From a virus, in IMG/VR virus record IMGVR_UViG_3300026097_000008, positions 62,001 to 126,000 of that record: 64,000 nucleotides of DNA; one strand, 5' to 3'. Of this stretch, positions 1 to 7,725 are shown in pieces. The stretch's first letter is position 1. Each line of letters opens with the position of its first letter. Made by a program: the position numbers and the translations under genes. The notes below the pieces were generated by a model. That model had not been told where the DNA came from. It was given only the letters and a program-made list of their open reading frames with translations, and searched no databases.

Positions 1-279
1 GGTGATATAAACAACAGTGCAAGTGTAGGGGATAGCTTCTACGACGGACCAGATGCATGGAAAAACGCCGATGGTACAGACTTTGTAGCAAATGCTAATG
101 ACATTGTTGAGTGGGACGGTAATAATTGGTCAATTGTATTCGATGCTAGCGAAGACGATAGTACTATTGTATACACTACTAACCTAAATACTGGTGTTCA
201 ATACAAATATGACCAAGATGAATGGATACTTTCGTACGATGGTGAATATCCAGTTGGGACCTGGCGCTTAGAATTCTAA
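1..279 (+). CDS. C-terminal end of a phage structural protein, possibly neck protein gp14
   Basis: The window opens inside a frame that stays open from base 1 to the TAA at 277-279, giving the last 92 residues of a protein whose start lies outside. The segment is acidic and rich in Trp, Tyr, Asp and Asn, with the pattern DIVEWDGNNW, an aspartate-rich turn, VQYKYDQDEW and a terminal GTWRLEF. From memory this resembles the C-terminus of neck or tail-completion proteins (gp14 type) of marine T4-like phages, but I cannot check it. A Nudix gene follows 13 bases later on the same strand. The coding call is secure; the identity is tentative. Confidence 0.6.
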   Translation, partial: GDINNSASVGDSFYDGPDAWKNADGTDFVANANDIVEWDGNNWSIVFDASEDDSTIVYTTNLNTGVQYKYDQDEWILSYDGEYPVGTWRLEF

Positions 280-292
280 TATAATTAATAGT

Positions 293-730
293 ATGAGTGA
301 AGAAACTATTGTATGTAGTGGTGCACTGGTCTATGCCCTTGATACTAGACGCTTTTTGTTCTTACATAGAGCACAAGGCAAGAGATCTAACCTATGGGGA
401 CTAGTAGGAGGTACTAATGAAGGTGCTGAAACTCCGTGGGAAGGCTTACAACGTGAAATTTTTGAAGAAATTGGTGAAATTTCTATAAAAAAGACCATAC
501 CATTAGAGACATTCGTGTCTAATGATAGTAAATTTCTATTTCATACCTACCTTTGTGTAGTTGATACAGAGTTTTTGCCTAAACTTAACATTGAACACAA
601 CGGATATGCATGGACTGAGTTTAATAAGTGGCCAAAACCTTTACATCATGGATTAAAAAATACGCTATCTAATAAAATTAACCTTACAAAATTAGAAACA
701 GTATTTAAAGTAATAGACCTGTTGGAGTAA
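293..730 (+). CDS. Nudix hydrolase
   Basis: A 145-residue protein of normal length for a single-domain Nudix enzyme. Residues about 39-62 carry the Nudix box: Gly, five residues, Glu, seven residues, then REIFEEIGE, which supplies the metal-binding glutamates. The residue after the final Gly is Glu, where the consensus has an aliphatic residue. The family hydrolyses nucleoside diphosphates linked to another moiety, such as damaged dNTPs, NDP-sugars or NADH; the substrate cannot be read here. The W-x-E segment (YAWTEFNKWP) after the box is typical of the fold. No good ribosome binding site precedes the ATG. A cupin gene follows 2 bases after the stop, suggesting a small + strand operon. Confidence 0.85.
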   Translation: MSEETIVCSGALVYALDTRRFLFLHRAQGKRSNLWGLVGGTNEGAETPWEGLQREIFEEIGEISIKKTIPLETFVSNDSKFLFHTYLCVVDTEFLPKLNIEHNGYAWTEFNKWPKPLHHGLKNTLSNKINLTKLETVFKVIDLLE

Positions 731-732
731 TA

Positions 733-1092
733 ATGAAAGATAACACAGTTATTGAAAATGATTGGGGCAAAGAAATTATTTGGGCAAATTACAGTACTCA
801 TGGTTGTAAAATTATGCTCTTTGAAAAACAAGGAGGCAAAACTCCGTTCTATTTTAATAAAACAATGGAAAAAACATGGTTTATTAATCACGGTGTATTT
901 GTTATAAGATGGGTAGATACAGATGACGGTAAAATGTATCAACAAGAACTAAAAGAAGGTTCGGTCTTTCACGTAGAAACATTAAAACCCTGTTCTATTG
1001 AATGTACAAGCATAAACGGAAGTATTACTGAATCTAATAGTGGCATTGTAGAGAATGATGTGTATATAACTTTAGATAGGACACACTTTTGA
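733..1092 (+). CDS. Cupin-fold protein resembling the mannose-6-phosphate isomerase C-terminal domain
   Basis: A 119-residue single-domain protein. The N-terminal ENDWGKEIIWAN, the central glycine turns, the EGSVFHVETLKPCSIE segment and the terminal ENDVYITLDR follow the pattern of small sugar-isomerase-type cupins found in phages and nucleotide-sugar operons. The usual metal-binding His-x-His of cupin motif 1 is not evident (FYFNKTMEKTW occupies that place), so catalytic activity is doubtful and a binding role is possible. A GGAG ribosome site sits 5 bases before the ATG. The stop overlaps the next start (TGATG), so it is co-translated with its neighbour. The fold call is by pattern only. 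Confidence 0.6.
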   Translation: MKDNTVIENDWGKEIIWANYSTHGCKIMLFEKQGGKTPFYFNKTMEKTWFINHGVFVIRWVDTDDGKMYQQELKEGSVFHVETLKPCSIECTSINGSITESNSGIVENDVYITLDRTHF

Positions 1093-1343
1093 TGTTAAAA
1101 ATTAGCCAAAGTCGACAATTTAAAAAAGATATAAAGAAATTTAAGCAAGGTGCAAAGAAAATAACAAATCCATTCTTGCAAAAAGAGTATGATGAGCTAC
1201 TAATAAGGTTTATTGATCAATGTAATATTATAGATAACGCCCATAGCTCGGAATATAATGGAAATATAGATCCAAGAACCATAAGAGATAATGTTATGGA
1301 AATGTCTTTTTTACGAGAAAAATTAAATAGCTTATTAAATTAA
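1092..1343 (+). CDS. Small helical protein of unknown function
   Basis: An 83-residue lysine-rich, predicted alpha-helical protein starting at the ATG in the TGATG overlap with the cupin gene. The first 20 residues (QSRQFKKDIKKFKQG) look superficially like a YafQ/RelE toxin N-terminus, but the rest, including HSSEYNGNIDPRTIRDNV, does not follow that fold and there is no antitoxin partner. It is probably a conserved marine-myovirus protein with no assigned role. Its 3' end overlaps the 3' end of the opposing structural gene by 9 bases, so the two transcripts converge without an intervening terminator. Confidence 0.65.
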   Translation: MLKISQSRQFKKDIKKFKQGAKKITNPFLQKEYDELLIRFIDQCNIIDNAHSSEYNGNIDPRTIRDNVMEMSFLREKLNSLLN

Positions 1344-3122
1344 GCTTAATCTTTTAACCACGATAGCTCCTACCATAGGAGCATGTGCTGTACACACATA
1401 TCTGTAAGTGCCGCTAAAGGATTCTGGAATTCTCCAATACAGATGTCCTCTGTCAGGATCATGGCTTGCACCGTCTACAACTTGTTCTGTCACATTTCCA
1501 TTATCGCTTACATGAAAAACTCCAGTTGGCAACGGATTGCCTACTGAATCTTGAATTTCTGTAGGATGGCCTGCTGCTTGAGATAAATCAAAACAAATAG
1601 TTGTACCAGATATTGCATATATTGTTGGATTTTGGCCTGAATAATGACTATTGAACTCGTATGCTGTAAATCCTACTGCTGTTGTTCTCAAAGTGACAAT
1701 TGCATGTTCAAATTGACTGTCTATTGTTAATCCTGCTGAATTTGCATCTGTCAAATCTCTAAATCTTTCTGCGCCAGCAACTATATTACTAGAAATAGTG
1801 ATAGTATCTGTCGAAGCGTCTGTTAACATACTAATACCATTACCTGGAACAAAAGTTAATGTATCTGTTGTTGTATCAGCTGATATAGTTGTTTGTGAAG
1901 GAACAGTGTTTACAGCAATATTACTAAATGCATTTTGATTAGCATCTCCGCCACCGCCTCCTGTGGCAGGATCTGCTGGAACCCAATTTGATCCATTCCA
2001 TGCTAAAACTTGATCTGCGGCGGGTGATGCAGTAGTTGTATCTACATCACTTAAAGCATCTATACTAATAGAATTAAGGTCCGAAGCGGTGACTGTATAA
2101 TCCGTTATGTAATTTTGTAAATCACTTATTTGGCTTTCTGTTATAGATAATGCTGATTGATGCTGTATCACACTAGACTGGGTTATATTTGCATCTGGTA
2201 CATTCGCCCAAACCACTGCGGCAGTAAGATCATTAGCTTCTGTTGTTAATGCTCCTATACCTGTAGCAGTAGGCGGGGTAAATTTAAACTCTCCTGTGCT
2301 GTCGTTGTATGATATAGCACCGTTTCCGCTAGGAGTATTTTCAACTCCTATGCTAAAGCTATCAAGAGCAACAACTGAAGGAGTGTTTGATAGGTTGTTG
2401 TAATCTAGATAATATGCACTATCAAACCCGTCAAGTGTATCTGCATCTGTGCCTGCGCCGCCTGTCGTAGCATCAGCACCCGGCGCCCAATTTGATCCAT
2501 TCCATTTTAGAACCTGCCCTGTAGTAGGAGAACTGCTTGTTGTGTCAACGTCTGATAAAAAATCTATAGAGAAAGGTGATAAATTTATAGTGACTTCATC
2601 AGTATCAGTAGCAATACTAGTAGATATATTTGTTCCACCTGAAATAGTTAGAATATCAGTAGCACTGTCTGCAGAAGTTACGCCCTGATCAGCTGTAATA
2701 GTTGCAAATGTATCCTGTGTAGATCCTGTTGCATTTATTGTTAGAGTATTATCAACAATACTAGTAGTGACATTATTGCCACCTGCAACAATTAGAGTAT
2801 CATTAGTTGTTTGTGCTGTCCTTGATCCATTGTCTGCTGAAAAAGTTGAAAATAAATTTTGTGAGCCGCCGCCGGCTTGACCATTAATTGTTAGAATATC
2901 GCCTACTATTTCTGTTGTAATATTATTGCCACCTGCAATAGTTAAACTATCAGCTGCAACATCGGCTACAGTAAACCCAGTATCAGCATTAAATCTTGTA
3001 AAAACATTTACTCCTGCAACAGATTGACTAATATTCCATGCAGATCCGTCCCACTGCCATGTAGTTGTACCGTCTGTAAAAGTATCTCCTATAGTAGGAC
3101 TAGCTGGAAAATTTAATGCCAT
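1335..3122 (-). CDS. Tail-fibre-type virion protein with C-terminal cupredoxin-like domain
   Basis: A 595-residue Ser/Thr/Asn/Gly-rich protein. The N-terminus carries a tail-module motif (FPASPTIGDTFTDGTTTWQWDGSAW). Several degenerate repeats follow, of the type TNDTLIVAGGNNVTTSI, and two copies of LSDVDTTSSSPTTGQVLKWNGSNW-like sequence recur around residues 190 and 350, typical of trimeric beta fibres. The last 130 residues read as a small beta-sandwich ending in YRYVCTAHAPMVGAIVV. That is the Cys-x2-His-x2-Met spacing of a type 1 copper loop, with a possible fourth ligand in AAGHPTE. An AGAGG ribosome site precedes the ATG, and a GGTAAATAC element upstream could be a weak late promoter. Adhesin function is inferred. 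Confidence 0.75.
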   Translation of the reverse strand: MALNFPASPTIGDTFTDGTTTWQWDGSAWNISQSVAGVNVFTRFNADTGFTVADVAADSLTIAGGNNITTEIVGDILTINGQAGGGSQNLFSTFSADNGSRTAQTTNDTLIVAGGNNVTTSIVDNTLTINATGSTQDTFATITADQGVTSADSATDILTISGGTNISTSIATDTDEVTINLSPFSIDFLSDVDTTSSSPTTGQVLKWNGSNWAPGADATTGGAGTDADTLDGFDSAYYLDYNNLSNTPSVVALDSFSIGVENTPSGNGAISYNDSTGEFKFTPPTATGIGALTTEANDLTAAVVWANVPDANITQSSVIQHQSALSITESQISDLQNYITDYTVTASDLNSISIDALSDVDTTTASPAADQVLAWNGSNWVPADPATGGGGGDANQNAFSNIAVNTVPSQTTISADTTTDTLTFVPGNGISMLTDASTDTITISSNIVAGAERFRDLTDANSAGLTIDSQFEHAIVTLRTTAVGFTAYEFNSHYSGQNPTIYAISGTTICFDLSQAAGHPTEIQDSVGNPLPTGVFHVSDNGNVTEQVVDGASHDPDRGHLYWRIPESFSGTYRYVCTAHAPMVGAIVVKRLSLI

Positions 3123-3140
3123 TATAACCTCTCTTTGTAT

Positions 3141-4712
3141 TTACCGTAATCTCAAGTTTATATTTTTTAGTTGACTTGATCCTTGTGTTTGCACAGGTTG
3201 ATCACCATACTTTGAAAATAAAAATTTATTTGGTGCGCCTAATAAGCTTGTTCCGAAAACAGCGTAATCATTATCTAATCCGGTTGTGAACATAGTAGAC
3301 TTTGCATCACTTGTGACACGGTTTTTAATCTGTGTAGGTGTAAAATTTGGATTGACTTGCAAATGTTGTGCTATTACGCCTGCTGCTTGCGGAGCTGCCA
3401 TACTTGTTCCATTAATCATTGCAATTTTAAAATTTGTATCTTGTGGATAATCAATAGTAGAATAAATGCTACTGGTGCTGCATGTGCTTATAATATTAGT
3501 ACCCGGTGCAAATAAGTCTAGTCTAGGACCTCTACTAGTAGAATTTGCTGTTTTATCTTTATACTCACTTCCGTCTAGCTGAGTATCGTCGTCACTGTTG
3601 CCAACAATAAAAGCATCTGAACTGTATGGGCTACTGCCTCTATGATAAAAGTATGTTTGAGCACCGTAAACAACAGTATTATCATAATCGTCGCCGCCAG
3701 GATTATCACCTTTAAATAAGTCATTACCTGCCGCTATACAAACATGTATTCCTGCAGCAATCATATCATCTACTTCTGCATCAACACTTGCAACTCTTGC
3801 AGGTATAAATCTCGAAACACCATCTTGGGGGATTACTAGTCCCGTTGCCTGCCATAATGCAATATCATTTGCATAAGTCACGCCATAAGTCCAATTTGAT
3901 CCTCTATAGGTGCCGCCTGTAGGATCATCTGATCTAACACTTGCAAACCCCCAGCTCATATTTACAACTGTAGGTCTACCATTTGTTTTATTCAAATGCC
4001 AGAGCCTTATTGCATCAAATGCATCCGCAGTCGGTATGCCAGATCCACTATCGCCTGTGCCTTCAAGTCCTGCTAATTTTTGACCATATATATGTGCCCC
4101 TTTAGCCCACCCATATGTAAGTCCTGCTGCAATGCCTGCACAATGCGTCCCGTGGCCATCTGTATCTCTGTCATGATTAATACTTTGGCCGCCTATTAGT
4201 CCACTTGCGCTATACCAATCTATAAGTCTAACTCGTGTATTTCCGTTATAATCATTAAAATCAGGATGATCTACCTGTAAACCACTATCCTGAACTACTA
4301 TATCAACCCCTGTGCCGTCGAGAGCATATGGATATACGCCGCTAGCAACAAGACTATTTCGGTAGATATTAGTTTCTTCTATACAACGTCGTAGACCCCA
4401 ATTTACTTGCTGAGAATTAAGCACAGTAGGCTTGTTAAAATTTGCGTTTTGAAAGGCTCTCTTGCCTATTACAATGTCTGTTCTTTGGTCTACAGGAATT
4501 TCTACACTTAACACTCTGGGATCGTTTTGTAAATCTACAGCTTCTTGATCAGTTAGCATCCAATGTGTCATACGCTTCGAGCCAATTCTAGGATTAGCTA
4601 TATCAACAGTTCGATTAGGGATAGGACCACTACCTGATGAGGCTGACAATTCTGCATCAAACTCTTCTAAGTCTATTCCTTTGTGAACTACTACAACGTA
4701 CTCTTTTTCCAT
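3141..4712 (-). CDS. Subtilisin-like serine protease (S8 family) in the fibre cluster
   Basis: With the ATG in the TAATG overlap as start, the protein has 523 residues; an in-frame ATG 18 bases upstream (4730) is possible. The triad is intact: Asp142 in IVVQDSG, His187 in DGHGTHCAG and Ser437 in NGTSMAAPQAAG, with the oxyanion Asn330 in CIAAGND. About 130 residues precede the catalytic domain and may act as a propeptide or docking domain. No signal peptide is visible, so secretion through a host pathway is unlikely. Its place between two fibre-type genes suggests a virion-borne protease that processes tail proteins or attacks host surface proteins; that role is inference. Family assignment is firm. 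Confidence 0.92.
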   Translation of the reverse strand: MEKEYVVVVHKGIDLEEFDAELSASSGSGPIPNRTVDIANPRIGSKRMTHWMLTDQEAVDLQNDPRVLSVEIPVDQRTDIVIGKRAFQNANFNKPTVLNSQQVNWGLRRCIEETNIYRNSLVASGVYPYALDGTGVDIVVQDSGLQVDHPDFNDYNGNTRVRLIDWYSASGLIGGQSINHDRDTDGHGTHCAGIAAGLTYGWAKGAHIYGQKLAGLEGTGDSGSGIPTADAFDAIRLWHLNKTNGRPTVVNMSWGFASVRSDDPTGGTYRGSNWTYGVTYANDIALWQATGLVIPQDGVSRFIPARVASVDAEVDDMIAAGIHVCIAAGNDLFKGDNPGGDDYDNTVVYGAQTYFYHRGSSPYSSDAFIVGNSDDDTQLDGSEYKDKTANSTSRGPRLDLFAPGTNIISTCSTSSIYSTIDYPQDTNFKIAMINGTSMAAPQAAGVIAQHLQVNPNFTPTQIKNRVTSDAKSTMFTTGLDNDYAVFGTSLLGAPNKFLFSKYGDQPVQTQGSSQLKNINLRLR

Positions 4713-5941
4713 TAGACTAAGCTCGCCCATGCTCCGTTTTCGTAAACTTGTGCTTTGTTTAAAGTGCTATCATAAACCATATCGCCGTTTATCGCTGCAA
4801 GTGCATTTTTTTCTGTAGTTGTAAAGCTAGGCAATCTCAACGGACCGTTTTGGACAATCACACCGTCTGGTGCAGAGAGTGTTAATGTGCTTGCGCTTTG
4901 TATTTCCGGTAATCCAATTCCATTTGAAACAAAATTTGTAGCGTATGCATTATTATCTACAGTAAGATCATTTTCTACTGTTAAATCACTGTTCATCGTC
5001 ACATTTGGAATTATAGATATTCCGCTACTGTCGTCAGTTGTAATTGTTGATGTATTAAATGTAAAATTTCCTACGCTTCCAGATCCGCCGCTAGCATTTG
5101 TAAAGGAAAAATTTCCTGAACCATCTGTTGTTAAAACCTGTCCTGATGTACCATCACTTATGCCTAGGTCTAACAAACTTGTAGGCACAGGGGAACTTGG
5201 TTGCACCCATTGTCCGCTGTCGTCGTCTACCACATATATGTATAATCTCCCATTTGCACTATTATACCATATATTGCCTGCCTCTGGCGAGCTAGGTGCA
5301 GAGTCACTAATGTCAGTACTAGCTCCGCCGGATCCGGATCCAGGATCAGCGGTAGTAATAGTATTTCCCATGTCTAGATGATTTTGGCACCAATAATATA
5401 GTGTAGTCGGTGTCTGGTCTGTGATTGTAATTGCAACACTACGTTGCTCTGCTCTTTCGAACCCGTCCCAGTATCCTTGCTTGGTCACTACTTTATTATC
5501 TAGTTTATATACTACTCTATCAGTGTAAACAGTACCGCCACCAAGTTCCCCGTTAACATTATCTGAACTAAAATTTAAAGGATGTTGATTATTTGTAGTA
5601 CCAACGGCATTAGGATACCATACATTAGTTGAATCATTTTGATTAAAAATGTAGGTATAACCTATAACAAAACTTAGTGCTGGATTGTTTTCATCATTTA
5701 GGATGTATTTGTTGCCGGCACCGGTATCATTAATTACAACATTATAAGTTTTGGTTGCTATACCCGATAGGCTATTATTAGTAAGAACTTCAAAACCGCC
5801 AGCTAACTTACCACTATAAAGTCTTAAACTACTTGTTTCTGAATCAAAGAATACTTCACCACTAGATCCAACATTTCTATCAAGAAAATCATTTGGTCTT
5901 GGAATTATTCTTATTCTATCTACTATAGGTGCTGATGACAT
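4712..5941 (-). CDS. Virion structural protein with cupredoxin-like domain and C-terminal fibre module
   Basis: About 409 residues, counted from the ATG at 5941, which has a GAGG site at good spacing; an upstream ATG at 5953 is the alternative. Residues 1-60 have the module FFDSETSSLRLYSGKLAGGF. Residues about 65-200 form a beta-sandwich whose last strands read TLYYWCQNHLDMGN, a Cys-x2-His-x2-Met copper-loop pattern with NNQHPLNF upstream as possible first His. The C-terminus ends in a degenerate copy of the shared RP...NTD...W module (KNALAAINGDMVYDSTLNK followed by ENGAWASLV). It overlaps the protease start by one base and is preceded by a late promoter. It is probably part of the adhesion apparatus. 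Confidence 0.75.
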   Translation of the reverse strand: MSSAPIVDRIRIIPRPNDFLDRNVGSSGEVFFDSETSSLRLYSGKLAGGFEVLTNNSLSGIATKTYNVVINDTGAGNKYILNDENNPALSFVIGYTYIFNQNDSTNVWYPNAVGTTNNQHPLNFSSDNVNGELGGGTVYTDRVVYKLDNKVVTKQGYWDGFERAEQRSVAITITDQTPTTLYYWCQNHLDMGNTITTADPGSGSGGASTDISDSAPSSPEAGNIWYNSANGRLYIYVVDDDSGQWVQPSSPVPTSLLDLGISDGTSGQVLTTDGSGNFSFTNASGGSGSVGNFTFNTSTITTDDSSGISIIPNVTMNSDLTVENDLTVDNNAYATNFVSNGIGLPEIQSASTLTLSAPDGVIVQNGPLRLPSFTTTEKNALAAINGDMVYDSTLNKAQVYENGAWASLV

Positions 5942-5966
5942 CTTTATCCTCATTTATATTGCTACT

Positions 5967-5976
5967 GTATTTATTC
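5967..5976 (-). promoter_or_regulatory. T4-type late promoter
   Basis: The minus strand reads GAATAAATAC about 25 bases before the ATG at 5941. The ATAAATA core is the gp55-dependent late -10 element of T4-like phages, and the same element recurs before several structural operons here. It separates the late structural genes from the accessory operon upstream. Confidence 0.7.
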
Positions 5977-5990
5977 AATGCTATAGCATT
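5977..5990. repeat. Perfect 14-base palindrome next to the late promoter
   Basis: AATGCTATAGCATT is a perfect inverted repeat directly abutting the late promoter, between the end of the halogenase operon and the structural genes. It lacks a following T-run, so it is not a standard terminator. It could be a protein-binding operator or chance; nothing else in the 30-base gap supports a choice. Confidence 0.35.
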
Positions 5991-6008
5991 ATATTTTTGA
6001 GATAAATC

Positions 6009-6419
6009 TTAAAAGAGTAATGTTTTGTCTGATATCTCTTGAATTTTATCGTTTTTTAACACAAATTTAGTTATGTCATCTAGATGAATATGATAAGGAG
6101 TATTATCTGGAACACTAACAAATGGAACATGGTGATATGTTTGCACTGTTTCGCCTAACCAGTCCTCTTCTATAACTGGAATTTTCATAACATCTTCGTT
6201 GAATCCTTTTGTAGTTCCAATTACAAATTTTTCTTTCCCGTCATCTTCGTCTATATAAAAAATTATTACTTCGTTTTCTTTTAACAAAGCACGTATCCAG
6301 TTTCTTAATGTTTCACGATCTTTTTGGCTTTTGTAAAGGGCTGTGGCGTCGCCTTCTTTAACTTTTCTTTTCTTCACTGTATAGGTCACAAGCTCATGTG
6401 TCCGTAATTCTTCAATCAT
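6009..6419 (-). CDS. Unknown protein, last gene of the halogenase operon
   Basis: A 136-residue charged protein that I do not recognise. The middle (NEVIIFYIDEDDGKEKFVIGTTKGF) alternates hydrophobic and polar residues like a small beta-barrel; the N-terminal half is basic (YTVKKRKVKEGD). No catalytic motif, signal peptide or membrane segment is visible. A strong GGAGG site precedes the ATG, lying within the stop region of the upstream gene, so it belongs to the accessory operon by position. It could equally be a phage regulatory protein that happens to end the operon. Confidence 0.65.
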   Translation of the reverse strand: MIEELRTHELVTYTVKKRKVKEGDATALYKSQKDRETLRNWIRALLKENEVIIFYIDEDDGKEKFVIGTTKGFNEDVMKIPVIEEDWLGETVQTYHHVPFVSVPDNTPYHIHLDDITKFVLKNDKIQEISDKTLLF

Positions 6420-6421
6420 GC

Positions 6422-7156
6422 TTATCCTCCAAAATGTTTGTAATACAAATCTTGTATTATATTTCTTTTAAACGTAAAATTTGCACTTCTAAAATATTTC
6501 TTTTTGTCTAACCAAAATTTGTCTAAACTATTCATTTCTCTGCATACTATATCATAATCTTTTTCAGATAATGGAATTATATGAGCCAATGGTGTGCCTG
6601 CTTTAATCAACACGTCGCCTTTTTGAACATTGTAATATAATTGAATATTTATTTCATTACTATACCCAGGATTGAGAATACCGATAGAACTTTCAAATTC
6701 AAAATTATCTGGATATGCAATAGGCAACATTAATAATTTTACACCTCTAGGTGCAACAACGTGCCATGGTGTATTTATTTTTACAAATGTATTAAGACTC
6801 CACGGCTTAATAGGCATTTCTGTGCCGACTCCGTTAGATTGATTTTCTACAATGTTAACTTCCGGTGTCAAACTGGCGAGATCTGACGAAGGCACAGTCC
6901 ATGTAAACTCGTCTGGATTGCCGTTGGTGCTTATAATAACATCATGCCACATTGGCACAACAAATCCGTGCTTAAATAAATCGAATATACCAGGACACTG
7001 ATATATATGACTCATTGACCCTAAAGTTCTATTCTTTTTCTTTACATAGGAATCTCTAGCTATTTTTGTCCAAGCTGGCATCGCATCCTTTGCTTTTACA
7101 ATAGGATATAAATCTGGAAGTCCCGGAACAGTCGAATAAAATTCTATTTTTTTCAT
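6422..7156 (-). CDS. Unknown 244-residue protein of the halogenase operon
   Basis: Not recognised by family. Sequence features are an N-terminal FYSTVPGLPDLYPIVKAKDAMPAW, a Trp/Pro-rich centre (KINTPWHVVAPRG) and a C-terminal part reading GDVLIKAGTPLAHIIPL. The last segment has the rhythm of a beta-roll like that of dCTP deaminase/dUTPase relatives, with no active-site residues to confirm it. It starts inside the upstream oxygenase gene (ATGA overlap), so it is translationally coupled to the oxygenase and halogenase. A role as accessory factor or substrate carrier for that pathway is speculation. Confidence 0.7.
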   Translation of the reverse strand: MKKIEFYSTVPGLPDLYPIVKAKDAMPAWTKIARDSYVKKKNRTLGSMSHIYQCPGIFDLFKHGFVVPMWHDVIISTNGNPDEFTWTVPSSDLASLTPEVNIVENQSNGVGTEMPIKPWSLNTFVKINTPWHVVAPRGVKLLMLPIAYPDNFEFESSIGILNPGYSNEINIQLYYNVQKGDVLIKAGTPLAHIIPLSEKDYDIVCREMNSLDKFWLDKKKYFRSANFTFKRNIIQDLYYKHFGG

Positions 7157-7725
7157 ATTATCACATCATACGCTATATTAATTCGTTCTATATCTGAATT
7201 GTTGTATTCAACTTCGTGTGGTAGCCAAGAAGGCCATAAAACAAGATCTCTATCTTGTGGCAAATAATTGAAATCTCTAGTGTACGGCGAAGCATTACAA
7301 CAGTCCCCTAAAATATTAGCAGGATTGATTATACGTAAAGATCCTGTACCAGTACCTTGGATATAGTATACTCCTGAAAAAATTGCAGATTTGTGTGAAT
7401 GCATTGCATTCCTTGATTGGGGTTGATTGATGTTTGTCCAATAGTTTATTTTTAAATTATGTTTGCCTAAAGTTTCCATCTCTTGTGCAAAGAAATGATC
7501 TTTTTCGCTGTATAACTCAATAGCACGAAAGCATTTATCAGTAATTGCTTTGAGAAGCCAATCTACGTTTTTATACACATGTCCTGATCTCCAACAGCCG
7601 TCATTGCTCCTTGGTGCGCCTGGTTCGTGTCTGATTTCAGAAATTTGTTTTAGTAAGTCTTTAATTTCGTTGTCAGTTCCGATATTAGGTGTTGCATCTA
7701 AATGAGCTTCAAATAACGAAATCAT
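7153..7725 (-). CDS. 2OG-Fe(II) oxygenase-like protein, operon copy 1
   Basis: 190 residues from the ATG that overlaps the halogenase stop (ATGA); an in-frame ATG 12 bases upstream is less likely. The C-terminal half carries the double-stranded beta-helix signature of phage 2-oxoglutarate/Fe(II) oxygenases: NAMHSHKSAIFSGVYYIQ (metal His109 or His111), LVLWPSWLPHEV (His170) and RINIAYDVI (Arg181 for 2-oxoglutarate). The family hydroxylates, desaturates or otherwise oxidises small molecules or peptides in the cytoplasm. The C-terminal layout closely matches the oxygenase at 9236-9832, suggesting paralogy. The substrate is unknown; context suggests the halogenase substrate or product. Confidence 0.8.
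   Translation of the reverse strand: MISLFEAHLDATPNIGTDNEIKDLLKQISEIRHEPGAPRSNDGCWRSGHVYKNVDWLLKAITDKCFRAIELYSEKDHFFAQEMETLGKHNLKINYWTNINQPQSRNAMHSHKSAIFSGVYYIQGTGTGSLRIINPANILGDCCNASPYTRDFNYLPQDRDLVLWPSWLPHEVEYNNSDIERINIAYDVII

Noticed and set aside
1092-1343. RelE/YafQ-type toxin
   Set aside because: Only the first 15 residues resemble the family; the catalytic region does not follow and there is no antitoxin gene.
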